From NCBI RefSeq assembly GCF_035917275.1, contig NZ_CP108508.1, positions 2,914,001 to 2,978,000 on the forward strand: 64,000 bases of DNA, read 5' to 3'. The stretch is from Streptomyces sp. NBC_01237. Lineage in GTDB: Bacteria; Actinomycetota; Actinomycetes; Streptomycetales; Streptomycetaceae. Numbering within the stretch: the stretch's first letter is position 1; every line of letters starts with the position of its first letter. A program made the position numbers and the translations under genes. Shown here piece after piece: positions 22,195 through 32,111 of this stretch. The notes under the pieces are model-generated. The model saw nothing but the letters and a program-made list of their open reading frames with translations. It had not been told where the DNA came from and ran no database searches.

Positions 22195-23265
22195 ATGCCG
22201 ACGCCTGACCACTATCTGCATCGAGCCTCCTCGGACATCCCGTACTTCAGCGCGGACACCGAGACCTACCTGGCGCAGACACCACTGCGGGATCTACGGA
22301 AGTCACGGCCGCTCCGGGTCCTGTCCGAGCAGGACTTCGCCTTCTGGCAGACCTATGGATACGTCGTCGTCGAGCAGGCGATACCCGCCGACGCGGCGAA
22401 GCGCCTGCTCGACTTCACCTGGGACTTCCAGGGGCTCGACCCGGCCCGCCCGGAGACCTGGTACTCCGACCGGGAGTTCCGGTCGGACCTGGACAGAGAG
22501 CTGCACATCTACGGATTCGTCGAGGCGTACCACCACCAGCTCATCTGGGACAGCCGCCAGAGCCGGCGCGTCTACGACGCGTTCGTCGACGTGTGGGACT
22601 GCGAAGAGCTGTGGGTGACCCTGGACCGGCTCAATCTCAATCCGCCGAACATCAAGGACCGTGACCGCGCGCACATCGCGCCCACGGACGAGGGGTTCGA
22701 CATCGAGCTCCACTGGGACGTCGACACCACACTCGGGGTGCTGCCGCAGCGGGTCCAGGGGATCATCGCGCTGAGCGACACCCAGCCGGACGAGGGCGGG
22801 TTCCAGTGCTCGCCCGAGCTGTTCCGTCGCTTCGAGCAGTGGAAGGCCGTTCAGCCGGAGGACCGGGATCCCATCAGGCCCGCTGCCGACCGGAACGAGT
22901 TCCCCGTGGTCCGGCCCGCGCTCAAGGCGGGTGACCTGCTCATCTGGAACGGTCTGCTCGCCCATGGCGTGGCCCGCAACACCTCGGAGCAGGGGGTGCG
23001 GGCGGTCCAGTACCTCTCCATGATGCCCGCGCTGGAGTCGGACCGGGAGCTGACCCGGTCCCGGGTGGATTCCTGGCGTCATCTCAGTACGCCGGACTGG
23101 AACAGGACGCTGGTCGGCGACGCGACGAAGCACGAATCCCTCAGATACGGCACCGCCGAGCTGAACGACCTCGGCGCGAAACTGCTGGGGCTCGAATCCT
23201 GGCGCGGGAAAGAATCCGACACCGCACGGTCGACGGGAGAGCCGGCATGCGCAGAGTCTGTCTGA
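22195..23265 (+). CDS. Phytanoyl-CoA dioxygenase (PhyH) family oxygenase
   Basis: Probable Fe(II)/2-oxoglutarate oxygenase, 356 residues, likely hydroxylating or otherwise oxidising an amino-acid-type substrate. The iron triad is visible: His173 and Asp175 in LHWDVD and His257 in LAHGVARN, with a following Arg (SEQGVRAVQY) placed to bind 2-oxoglutarate. The start is the ATG at 22195 behind TTGGAGTGA. It is the first gene of a five-gene operon and overlaps the next gene by 19 bases. PhyH enzymes in biosynthetic clusters commonly hydroxylate free or carrier-bound amino acids; which one acts here is unknown. GC is somewhat lower than in the flanking genes. Confidence 0.85.
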   Translation: MPTPDHYLHRASSDIPYFSADTETYLAQTPLRDLRKSRPLRVLSEQDFAFWQTYGYVVVEQAIPADAAKRLLDFTWDFQGLDPARPETWYSDREFRSDLDRELHIYGFVEAYHHQLIWDSRQSRRVYDAFVDVWDCEELWVTLDRLNLNPPNIKDRDRAHIAPTDEGFDIELHWDVDTTLGVLPQRVQGIIALSDTQPDEGGFQCSPELFRRFEQWKAVQPEDRDPIRPAADRNEFPVVRPALKAGDLLIWNGLLAHGVARNTSEQGVRAVQYLSMMPALESDRELTRSRVDSWRHLSTPDWNRTLVGDATKHESLRYGTAELNDLGAKLLGLESWRGKESDTARSTGEPACAESV

Positions 23266-24560
23266 CTCTCCCCACCAACAGGGCCTGCACTGCCACGATT
23301 TCGGCCATCGGCGAAGAGGCGGCGTACGCGGCCGGGCATTTCGAGGTCGAGGTGCATCTGCTGATCCTCGACTCCTCCGACGAAGCCACGCGTGCCGAGC
23401 ACGGCCGGGCCGTGGCCGGGCTGCCGCGCACGGCGAACGTGATCGTGCACCATCTCGGTGAGGCCGAGCAGCGGGACTTCCTTCGGCGCGTGATCGACCG
23501 CGCCGACGTCCCCAAGCCCGATCTGATACGCGATCTCATGCTGCCCGACGACGTCTCCTACGGCGCCTGCACCAATCGGGCGTTCCTGATCGCCTCCGCG
23601 CTCGGCTGCCGTTCGGTTCACCGCCGGGACTCGGACAGCACCTATCAGGTCCTGGACGGCGCGACCGTGTTTCCCATTCACCACGAGCTGATGTCTCTGG
23701 GGAAGCGGGCGGCCGACGCGGCCCAAGGAGTGTCCGAGACCACGCTGGATCCGGAGCAGGCCCACCGTCCGGTGGCGATGGTGGGCAGTTCGTTCGTGGG
23801 TGAACTCTCCGTGGACATCAGTGAGATCCAGCAGCTCGACCGCGACATCTACCACGATGTGGTCAGCCTGTGGGCCCCCGCCGAGTGGCCGGACGAGAAG
23901 AAGCGGGAGCTGGTCGACGAGTCCTTCCGGGGCGCCGGGCCCGACCCGTTCGTCCGCGACCACTCGGTCCTGACCACGGTCGACCCCATGCGGGTGGACA
24001 TGTGCAACATCAGTTTCCACCACGACGTGTACGAGCGCATGCCGCTGCCGCCCGCGACCAACACCATCGGCAGCGATTACTTCCTCATGCACGTGGTTCA
24101 TGACGCGCGATTGCCCGGCGTCCTGCACAACCGCAACATCGTGAATTTCTACACCGCCGAGCGGAGGACCGACTCCGGGTTCGTCGCCTACCAGATGCGT
24201 CTGACGAAGTTCTTCCTGTCGATGCTCTACTTCAATTTCATCTACGACAGGATGGCGGAAGCCGGAAAGGCTCTGCTCGACGGACAGGACCACGTCCGCG
24301 CCGCCACGATGGTGGACATCATCAGGGAAAGCACCGGGCTGGCCAGGGACGAGAACGTGGAGCGGCTCAAGAGCCTCGGACGGTCCTACGGAAAGCTGGG
24401 CGGCAGATATGCCGCGTTCGCCGAGGTCCTGGCCGCGAGCGGCCCACGGCTGCTCGACGAGGCCCAGGCCGACATCGATGACTTCGCCCTCCTGATCGAG
24501 GCATGGGGACCGCTGACGCACGCGAGCAGGTCCACCGTCCTCGACCGAATTCCCCGGTAG
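23247..24560 (+). CDS. DUF6271-type, glycosyltransferase-like protein
   Basis: 437 residues, soluble. The N-terminus RRVCLTLPTNRACTATISAI followed by VHLLILDSSDE resembles the nucleotide-binding half of a GT-A glycosyltransferase. Asp128-Ser-Asp130 in RRDSDST would be the DxD metal/nucleotide-sugar motif, followed by VFPIHHELMSLGKR. A second conserved block is DMCNISFHHDVYERMPLPP, then GSDYFLMHVVHD. The C-terminal 130 residues are helical (FFLSMLYFNFIYDRM). I match it to DUF6271 from memory; a glycosyltransfer role is inferred from the motif. It starts inside the oxygenase gene (19-base overlap), which shows tight coupling. Confidence 0.72.
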   Translation: MRRVCLTLPTNRACTATISAIGEEAAYAAGHFEVEVHLLILDSSDEATRAEHGRAVAGLPRTANVIVHHLGEAEQRDFLRRVIDRADVPKPDLIRDLMLPDDVSYGACTNRAFLIASALGCRSVHRRDSDSTYQVLDGATVFPIHHELMSLGKRAADAAQGVSETTLDPEQAHRPVAMVGSSFVGELSVDISEIQQLDRDIYHDVVSLWAPAEWPDEKKRELVDESFRGAGPDPFVRDHSVLTTVDPMRVDMCNISFHHDVYERMPLPPATNTIGSDYFLMHVVHDARLPGVLHNRNIVNFYTAERRTDSGFVAYQMRLTKFFLSMLYFNFIYDRMAEAGKALLDGQDHVRAATMVDIIRESTGLARDENVERLKSLGRSYGKLGGRYAAFAEVLAASGPRLLDEAQADIDDFALLIEAWGPLTHASRSTVLDRIPR

Positions 24561-24579
24561 ACGGACCGGTTTATCACTC

Positions 24580-25773
24580 ATGCATACACACACGCATATG
24601 CGCGCCGCGCTGGCTGCCGCCACCGAGGACCAGATCATCTTCGATCTCACCGGGATCGAGGACCGATACGCAACGCTGGTGAGGGAGTTACCCGGTATCT
24701 CCGTCCGGTTCGCCATGAAGGCCTGTCCGGTGGACGAGGTGCTGGCCACCCTGGCGAACAAGGGCGCCGGCTTCGACGCGGCGAGCCCCGAAGAGATCGC
24801 ACAGGCGATCAGGACCGGCGTACCGCTCGACACCATCCACTACGGCAACACCATCAAGTCCGACCGGAACATCATCGACGCCCAGCGTCTCGGTATCCGG
24901 GACTTCGCGACCGACAGCCTTCAGGACGTGGCCGCGGTGGCCGAGCACGCGCCCGGTGCGCGCGTGTTCTGCAGGCTCGCCACCAGCGGGGACGGGGCGC
25001 TCTGGGGTCTCAGCAAGAAGTTCGGATGCTCGGGCGCGGACGCGCTGCTCGTGATGGAAGAGGCGCGATCGCTCGGCCTGACCCCGGCCGGTCTGTCCGT
25101 CCACGTCGGCTCGCAGCAGATGACGGCCGAAGCCTGGCAGAGCGCTTTCGAGACGCTTGCCGACGTGCTCACGGAACTGAACCGGCGCGGAATCCGGCTC
25201 GACCACATCAATCTCGGTGGCGGGCTGCCCGCCCTCGGATATCGCGACAAGCGAGGGATGCCGCTGGATCCCCCGATGGACAAGATATTCGCCGTGCTCC
25301 GCGAAGGCATGGAGCATCTGCGGGCCGTCTCGGAATCCCCGCTGGATTTCGTCATGGAACCGGGGCGCTATCTGGTCGCCGACCACGGGGCCATCAGGGC
25401 GCATGTCTCCCGGATGTCGTCGCGGGAGCAGCTGGACGGTGAGCGCCAGAACTGGCTGTACCTGAGCTGCGGGAAGTTCAACGGCCTGTACGAGATGGAC
25501 GAGTTGCAGTACCGGCTGGAATTCCCTGCCCACGGCGAGGCGGAATACGTACCCGCGGTCGTCGCGGGGCCCACCTGCGACAGCGACGACGCCTTCGCCT
25601 TCACGGACGCTCTGGTCCATGTGCCCGGGGCGGCGGCATCGGGGGACGCGGTCTGGATTCTCTCCTGCGGGGCCTATGTCACCAGCTACATGACCCAGGG
25701 GTTCAACGGATTCCGCCCGCTTCCGTACACGTGGATACGCGGCGAGGACCGCGGCCGGGAGGGTCTGGAGTAG
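24580..25773 (+). CDS. Type III PLP-dependent decarboxylase (ornithine/lysine/DAP decarboxylase fold)
   Basis: 397 residues. Alanine-racemase-type barrel with PLP Lys47 in RFAMKACP, the His-stacking region SVHVGSQ, the Gly-rich phosphate loop NLGGGLPA, EPGRYLVAD, and the active-site Cys333 in GPTCDSDD (GPTCD is the eukaryotic-type ornithine decarboxylase signature). It therefore most likely decarboxylates a basic amino acid, or the product of the PhyH enzyme, to an amine. Codon 37 is TTA (24688-24690), the rare leucine codon read by the bldA tRNA, so its translation should be development-dependent. An odd His-Thr alternation starts the protein (MHTHTHM); Met7 is an alternative start. Its stop directly abuts the GNAT start. 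Confidence 0.88.
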   Translation: MHTHTHMRAALAAATEDQIIFDLTGIEDRYATLVRELPGISVRFAMKACPVDEVLATLANKGAGFDAASPEEIAQAIRTGVPLDTIHYGNTIKSDRNIIDAQRLGIRDFATDSLQDVAAVAEHAPGARVFCRLATSGDGALWGLSKKFGCSGADALLVMEEARSLGLTPAGLSVHVGSQQMTAEAWQSAFETLADVLTELNRRGIRLDHINLGGGLPALGYRDKRGMPLDPPMDKIFAVLREGMEHLRAVSESPLDFVMEPGRYLVADHGAIRAHVSRMSSREQLDGERQNWLYLSCGKFNGLYEMDELQYRLEFPAHGEAEYVPAVVAGPTCDSDDAFAFTDALVHVPGAAASGDAVWILSCGAYVTSYMTQGFNGFRPLPYTWIRGEDRGREGLE

Positions 25774-26388
25774 ATGGCCGACGACCTGCGCGTACGACGC
25801 GTCCGCGACAGCGACTGGAACGGCATCGTCGCCCTGGAGGCCGGCGCCTACACCGACAGTTCGCTGTCGGAGGGGCGCGCCGCGCTGGAGTCCAGGGCGT
25901 GGGCTTCACCGGCCACCTGTTTCGTTCTGGAGGGCGAATTTCCGGAAGGCGATCTACCGGAAAGCGAGGCTCCGGAAGGTGACCCGCGGATAGCGGGCTA
26001 TGTGCTGGCACTGCCCTATCCGATGTACCGGTACCCGGATCTGGCGCGGAGCGAGGACACCGTCTTCCGCTCGCCCAATCTCCATCTGCACGATCTCGTC
26101 ATCGCCGAGGAGTTCCGCGGCAGGGGGCTGGCGAAGCGTCTTCTCCACCGGCTCACGGAGACGGCCCGGTCGATGTCGTACGAGCAGATCTCCTTGATCG
26201 CCGTCGAGGGCAACGAGGGCTTCTGGTCGGCCAACGGATACCACCCCCTTCCGCACGTCACACTGCCCGGGACCTATGGCACGGATGCCGTGTACATGTC
26301 CCGGGCAGTGCAGGGCGGGCGGGCCGAGAAGTCATCGTTCACCGACGATCCGCTGCCCGGGTCGCCACCGCAAGACGAAGTAGGTTGA
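25774..26388 (+). CDS. GNAT-family N-acetyltransferase
   Basis: 204 residues. The acetyl-CoA loop is EEFRGRGLAKRLL (about residues 110-122); before it come NLHLHDLVIA and after it ISLIAVEGNEGFWSANGY. An acidic Pro/Glu/Gly insertion (EGEFPEGDLPESEAPEG) sits near residues 50-67. Its ATG follows the decarboxylase stop with no gap, so the two are coupled. The likely job is acetylation of the amine product, either as a tailoring step or as self-protection before export. The acceptor is unknown. Confidence 0.83.
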   Translation: MADDLRVRRVRDSDWNGIVALEAGAYTDSSLSEGRAALESRAWASPATCFVLEGEFPEGDLPESEAPEGDPRIAGYVLALPYPMYRYPDLARSEDTVFRSPNLHLHDLVIAEEFRGRGLAKRLLHRLTETARSMSYEQISLIAVEGNEGFWSANGYHPLPHVTLPGTYGTDAVYMSRAVQGGRAEKSSFTDDPLPGSPPQDEVG

Positions 26389-26393
26389 TTCAC

Positions 26394-27560
26394 ATGTTTC
26401 GCGTTCGCGATCCATTCCGCCAAGCACAGCTGGCGATCGCAGCGTTGTTCTGTCTGCTCGGGTTCCAGTACGCCACCTGGGCATCGCGGCTTCCCACGCT
26501 CAAGACGCAACTCGACCTGAGCGAGGCGGAACTGGGCCTGTTGCTGATGGCCTGCGGTGCGGGCGCGGCGGCGTCGTTCCCGCTGGTGACGGTGTTGATG
26601 CGGCGCATGGGCTCCCGGCAGCTGGCGTTTCTGTCGTCCCTCTGCCTGGGCGCGCTCCTGCTGGCACTGGCCGCGGCGCCGAACTATCCGGTCGCTCTGC
26701 TGATCATCTGCTGCGACGGTGTCGCTGTCGGCTGTCTGAACGTCGCCATGAACGCGCAGGGCGCGGCACTTGAGGTGGAGTACCAGCGCACCACCATGTC
26801 CAAACTGCATGCGACGTTCAGTGCCGGGTCGTTGCTGGCCGCACTCCTCGCGTCCGGTATGCACCTGGTGACCTCGGACCTGACGGCGCATTTCGGGGTG
26901 GCCGCCGTGCTGGTCCTGCTCCTGGTCGGGTTCGCACGGCCGGGGCTGCTGCGGGCGGACCAGCAGCCGGCGAAGAAGGAGGCCGGTCCCGAACGCAGCC
27001 GGAAACTGACCATGCCGGCGCGCGTGACGCTGTGGATGGGGTGTGCGATGGCGTTCGGCACCGTGACCGAAGGTGCCATGAACGACTGGTCGGCGCTCTA
27101 TATGAAGGATGTCGTGAACGCGGCGGCCGAACTCGCGCCCATGGGCATCGCCGTCGTCTCGGTCATGATGGTGCTGGCCCGGGTCTTCGCCGACGGCTGG
27201 CGTACCCGCTGGGGCGATGGGCGCATCGTCCGGGCGGGCAGCGTGCTGGCCGGTGCCGGGCTGGCGCTCGCCCTGCTGGTGGGCGGCGTGGTGCCGACGC
27301 TGATCGGGTTCGCCTGTGTCGGGCTGGGCATCGCGGCCGTGACGCCGTGCATCTATGTGGCGGCGGCGAAGAAGGGCCCGGACGCGTTGGCCCTGGTCGC
27401 CGCCATGGGAACGACCGGTCTGCTGGCCGGGCCCGCGGCGATCGGCTTCATAGCCAGCGCCAGCAGCCTGGTGTGGGGCATGGGCGCCGTGGCCGCCGCG
27501 GCGCTGCTCGTGGCGCTGTGTGCCACGCAGATCCGCTGGACGGCGTTGTCCGAGAGCTGA
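26394..27560 (+). CDS. MFS transporter (YbjJ-like), probable product exporter
   Basis: 388 residues with 12 predicted hydrophobic helices; the N-half carries LLLMACGAGAAASFPLVTVL and the family motif-A-like MRRMGSRQ. Two halves are joined by a charged loop (DQQPAKKEAGPERSRK). I use the ATG at 26394; a TTG at 26385 that overlaps the GNAT stop is an alternative. It is the last gene of the operon and most likely exports the operon's product. The stop codon lies inside a perfect 20-base tandem duplication, so a second TGA follows 20 bases later. Confidence 0.87.
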   Translation: MFRVRDPFRQAQLAIAALFCLLGFQYATWASRLPTLKTQLDLSEAELGLLLMACGAGAAASFPLVTVLMRRMGSRQLAFLSSLCLGALLLALAAAPNYPVALLIICCDGVAVGCLNVAMNAQGAALEVEYQRTTMSKLHATFSAGSLLAALLASGMHLVTSDLTAHFGVAAVLVLLLVGFARPGLLRADQQPAKKEAGPERSRKLTMPARVTLWMGCAMAFGTVTEGAMNDWSALYMKDVVNAAAELAPMGIAVVSVMMVLARVFADGWRTRWGDGRIVRAGSVLAGAGLALALLVGGVVPTLIGFACVGLGIAAVTPCIYVAAAKKGPDALALVAAMGTTGLLAGPAAIGFIASASSLVWGMGAVAAAALLVALCATQIRWTALSES

Positions 27561-27580
27561 CGGCGTTGTCCGAGAGCTGA
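27541..27580 (+). repeat. 20-bp tandem duplication across the MFS stop codon
   Basis: CGGCGTTGTCCGAGAGCTGA occurs twice head to tail; the first copy ends in the gene's TGA. It looks like a recent slippage or duplication event that is harmless because the first stop is kept. Confidence 0.95.
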
Positions 27581-27594
27581 ATTCCGCGGTCCCG

Positions 27595-27637
27595 GGGCCG
27601 CAGGACAGGGGCATCACCCCTGTCCTGCGGCCCTTTT
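27595..27637 (+). terminator. Strong intrinsic terminator of the oxygenase operon
   Basis: A 17-bp perfect stem (27595-27611 with 27617-27633), 5-base loop and TTTT. The arms read GGGCCGCAGGACAGGGG and its complement. It is the clearest operon end in the window and insulates the eCIS locus from read-through. Confidence 0.95.
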
Positions 27638-27909
27638 GGGGTCCGGTGGGCCGGTTCCCCGCCTCCTTCCCCGCCGGTTCGCCGCCTGTCTTCCCTGCCA
27701 CCCGGCATCGAAACCGGCTCATTTTCGCCGGAACAAGACACAAGGAGGCGCGCCGAAGCGCTCCGCGAACGGCCGAAATCACTCCCCCGTGCGGCATGGA
27801 ACGTGAAGCACCGGTGAATCCGCCTTCGTGTTCGATCATTGAAATCCGGCTGACCACGCAGAACATGCCTTGTCAGATATTCACGGGCGCTTTTCTCCGG
27901 TTGACCGAA

Positions 27910-27944
27910 TCACCTCCTTGACCATCTCTTGGCACGAGACGGAA
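27910..27944 (+). repeat. Upstream copy of a duplicated element before the eCIS sheath gene
   Basis: TCACCTCC and CATCTCTTGG, 13 bases start to start, recur 178-179 bases downstream with one extra spacer base, and the similarity continues past the second block (CG.GA.GGAA). It could be a paired regulator-binding site. Confidence 0.6.
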
Positions 27945-28087
27945 ACTCGCAGAGGCACTCATGCATCAGGAGCCACAAGCGCATGTGCATGCGAATGGCC
28001 CTGCGAGACATAGATCGCACGGGGTGTGCGGCGGGGGAAACAGCGAAGATCGTATGTCCGTGACGACATGACCTGCGGGCAATTCCT

Positions 28088-28124
28088 TCACCTCCTCTCC
28101 TCATCTCTTGGTGCGCGAAGGGAA
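28088..28124 (+). repeat. Downstream copy of the duplicated element before the eCIS sheath gene
   Basis: Second TCACCTCC...CATCTCTTGG copy, ending 10 bases before the sheath gene's start codon, so it overlaps the expected leader. Binding here could block translation initiation or early transcription. Confidence 0.6.
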
Positions 28125-28134
28125 TGGAGGGGGA

Positions 28135-29985
<1,851 letters not shown>

Positions 29986-30022
29986 ACCACGGACCCGAGG
30001 TAAAGGAACACGAAGGAAACCG

Positions 30023-30547
30023 ATGGCTGAGTTCCAAGTAAACGCCCATCGCTTTGACCCCTACAAGAATTTCAAGTTCCTGGTCCTGTGGGACGGTCGA
30101 ACGGTCGCGGGCATCAGCAAGATCAGTCCACTGAAGCGGACCACGGAAGTGGTCAAGCACCGGCACGGCGGCGACCCCAGTTCGCCGCGGAAGTCGCCGG
30201 GCCGTTCCGAGTTCGAGGGGGTCACGCTCGAACGCGGGGTGACCCACGATCCGGAGTTCGACCGCTGGGCCAACAAGGTCTGGCAGGTCGGCGCCGGTCT
30301 CGGCTCGGAGGTGTCGCTGCGCGACTTCCGCAAGGACATCATCATCCAGGTCCTCAACGAGGCCGGGCAGGTCGCCGTCTCGCACAAGCTCTACCGGGCC
30401 TGGGTCAGCGAGTACCAGGTCATGGGCGAACTCGACGCGAACGCCAACGCCGTCGCCATCCAGAGCGTGAAGCTGGAATGCGAGGGCTGGGAGCGGGACT
30501 ACGAGGTTCCGGAACCGGTCGAGCCGTCGTTCACCCACCCGGCCTGA
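30023..30547 (+). CDS. eCIS inner tube protein
   Basis: 174-residue Hcp/gp19-like tube subunit (Afp1/5 family). It carries FQVNAHRFDPYKNFKFLVLW, the ISPLKRTTEVVKHRHGGD loop, KSPGRSEFEGVTLERGVTHD and the C-terminal strand YQVMGELDANANAVAIQSVKL; all are classic for contractile-system tubes. It follows the sheath gene by 37 bases. No second tube gene is seen. Confidence 0.95.
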   Translation: MAEFQVNAHRFDPYKNFKFLVLWDGRTVAGISKISPLKRTTEVVKHRHGGDPSSPRKSPGRSEFEGVTLERGVTHDPEFDRWANKVWQVGAGLGSEVSLRDFRKDIIIQVLNEAGQVAVSHKLYRAWVSEYQVMGELDANANAVAIQSVKLECEGWERDYEVPEPVEPSFTHPA

Positions 30548-30571
30548 GTCACGTCGTACGTGCACGGAGGA

Positions 30572-30616
30572 ATGACGATGGCGCCTCGTCGTAGCCCGGC
30601 CGGGGTCGGGACGTGA
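30572..30616 (+). CDS. 14-codon minicistron coupled to the hub-assembly chaperone gene
   Basis: Reads MTMAPRRSPAGVGT. It has a good SD (GGAGGA) and its TGA overlaps the next gene's GTG (GTGA), a coupling signal. The next gene has no SD of its own that I can see, so this tiny frame may serve only to load ribosomes. In some eCIS loci a small DUF6760 gene stands here; this could also be its remnant. Confidence 0.45.
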   Translation: MTMAPRRSPAGVGT

Positions 30617-31371
30617 TCCCCCGAGCGGCCCCGGTGGGTCCCGCCGAGCTGCTGGCCGCCTGGGAGGCCGGGCTGGCCCTGGGCCCGGCGGAGAGGTCGC
30701 TGCTGCTGCACCGGGCGGCCCGCCCGGGGGCCGGTGCCGACGCCTTGCTGTCGGTGCCGGTCGGCGAGCGGGAGGCGGACCTGTTCGCGCTGCGCCGCTC
30801 GCTGTTCGGTGAGCGGATGCAGGTACGGATCGAGTGCGGTGCCTGCGGCGAGGCCATGGAGTTCGACCTCGACGCGGGTGCCCTAGGTGCGCGCGGGCCG
30901 GTCGCGGACCGGCCGCTGCGGGTGGTGGAGGGCGGGTGGGTGGTCGAGTTCCGGCTGCCCACCGTCGCCGGCCTGGCGGCGGCCGGGGCGGCCTCCTCCC
31001 CCGCCGAGGCCCGTCGGCTGCTCGTGACGGGCTGCACGGTACGGGCCCTGCGGGACGGGGAGCCCGTCGCCGCGGAGCAGCTGGCCGAGCTGCTCCCGGA
31101 ACGGGTGGAGCGGCTCATCGCCGAAAAGGCCGCGGAGGCGGACCCGACGGCCGAAGTGACGCTGAACGTGGCGTGTCCCGAATGCGGCGAGGCCACCTTG
31201 GCCGAGCTGGACATCTCCTCCTACTTGTGGACCGAACTGGACACCTGGGCCAGGGACCTGCTTCTCGATGTCCATCTGCTCGCCACCGCCTACGGGTGGA
31301 GCGAGCCGGAGATTCTGGCGCTCAGCCCCCTTCGGCGTCGTTACTACCTGGAGCTGTGCACCGATGCCTGA
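30613..31371 (+). CDS. T4-type baseplate hub assembly chaperone-like protein
   Basis: 252 residues, GTG start. Similar in layout to the T4 gp26/gp51-type hub-assembly proteins annotated in eCIS loci: a helical N-terminus (ELLAAWEAGLALGPAERSLL), a core with two CxxC knuckles (CGACGE near residue 77 and CPECGE near 188) that may bind zinc, and the C-terminal ILALSPLRRRYYLELC. It probably helps assemble the hub and is not in the mature particle (family inference). It overlaps the next gene by eight bases. Confidence 0.75.
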   Translation: MIPRAAPVGPAELLAAWEAGLALGPAERSLLLHRAARPGAGADALLSVPVGEREADLFALRRSLFGERMQVRIECGACGEAMEFDLDAGALGARGPVADRPLRVVEGGWVVEFRLPTVAGLAAAGAASSPAEARRLLVTGCTVRALRDGEPVAAEQLAELLPERVERLIAEKAAEADPTAEVTLNVACPECGEATLAELDISSYLWTELDTWARDLLLDVHLLATAYGWSEPEILALSPLRRRYYLELCTDA

Positions 31372-32107
31372 CTACTTCGACCGGCTCCTCGCCCGGTACG
31401 CGCCGGAGCCCGCGGCACACGGCACCGAGGGCTCCGACGCGCGGGTATACGTGCGGCCGCGGCTGCCCGGACCGTTCGAGCGGGCCGAGGCGGTGCGGCA
31501 GGGCCGGCCCGAGCCGGACGAACCGGCCGCGCTGATCCCCTCCGCTCCCCCGCCCGCCTCCGGCCCGCCCCGTCCGTGGCGGCCGGAGCGGGAAGTGCAC
31601 ACCGAACGGCACACGGTCGTCCGCACCGAGCAGGCCCTGCCGCCCGGCGAGGGCGACCGGCCGGTCCGGCCCCCGGCACCGGCGCCGACTCCGCTGCTGC
31701 GTCCGTCGGCCACCGCGTCGCCACTGCTCCGGCCCGGTACGGCGGAGGCGGTGCGGGCGGCGCGACAGGGAGATCCGGCCGCGCCCGACGCCCCGGTGCC
31801 CGCGCCGTCCGTGGCGGCCGCACCCGCCCCGGCGGTCACCGGCTTCGCCCGTACGGCCGCGCCCGTGGCGCCGCGCGACTCCGACACCGCCGCCGCGCGC
31901 GGTACGGCGCCCGGTTCGGTGGGGCGGCGCGCGCCGCGTCCGGCCGACCGGGTCGTGCATGTACGGATCGGGCGGCTGGAGGTCAGCGCGGCGCCGCCGC
32001 CCGGTGCGAACGGTTCACCGGGCGGGCGCCCCGCACAGCAGACCGGCCGACCGGCCCCCGTACTGACTCTGGACGACTACCTGTCGCGCGGCGGGAAGAG
32101 GGATTGA
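31364..32107 (+). CDS. eCIS protein of unknown function with C-terminal IGR-LEV / LDDYL motif
   Basis: 247 residues. Residues 1-30 look folded; most of the rest is Pro/Ala/Arg-rich and disordered. The end carries VVHVRIGRLEVSA, a disordered gap and LTLDDYLSRGGK, a motif pair I recognise at the C-terminus of small proteins in many eCIS loci. The two motifs may be a docking tail for the baseplate or ATPase. Start ATG at 31364 lies within the chaperone gene. Function unknown. Confidence 0.75.
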   Translation: MPDYFDRLLARYAPEPAAHGTEGSDARVYVRPRLPGPFERAEAVRQGRPEPDEPAALIPSAPPPASGPPRPWRPEREVHTERHTVVRTEQALPPGEGDRPVRPPAPAPTPLLRPSATASPLLRPGTAEAVRAARQGDPAAPDAPVPAPSVAAAPAPAVTGFARTAAPVAPRDSDTAAARGTAPGSVGRRAPRPADRVVHVRIGRLEVSAAPPPGANGSPGGRPAQQTGRPAPVLTLDDYLSRGGKRD

Positions 32108-32111
32108 CGAC

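Larger units (their letters stand above)
27638..28134. other. Upstream control region of the eCIS locus
   Basis: About 500 bases with locally lower GC and no convincing gene. Two short frames exist: 27796-27921 (41 codons, no SD) and 27961-28071 (36 codons, weak SD AGAGG). Neither looks like a real protein. The duplicated element listed separately lies here, and TTGACC occurs at 27901 and 27918. The sheath gene SD is GGAGGGGG. Confidence 0.55.

Noticed and set aside
27796..27921. 41-codon frame upstream of the eCIS
   Set aside because: No ribosome-binding site and no sign of selection.
27961..28071. 36-codon frame upstream of the eCIS
   Set aside because: Only a weak SD and an unremarkable peptide; reported under the intergenic region instead.
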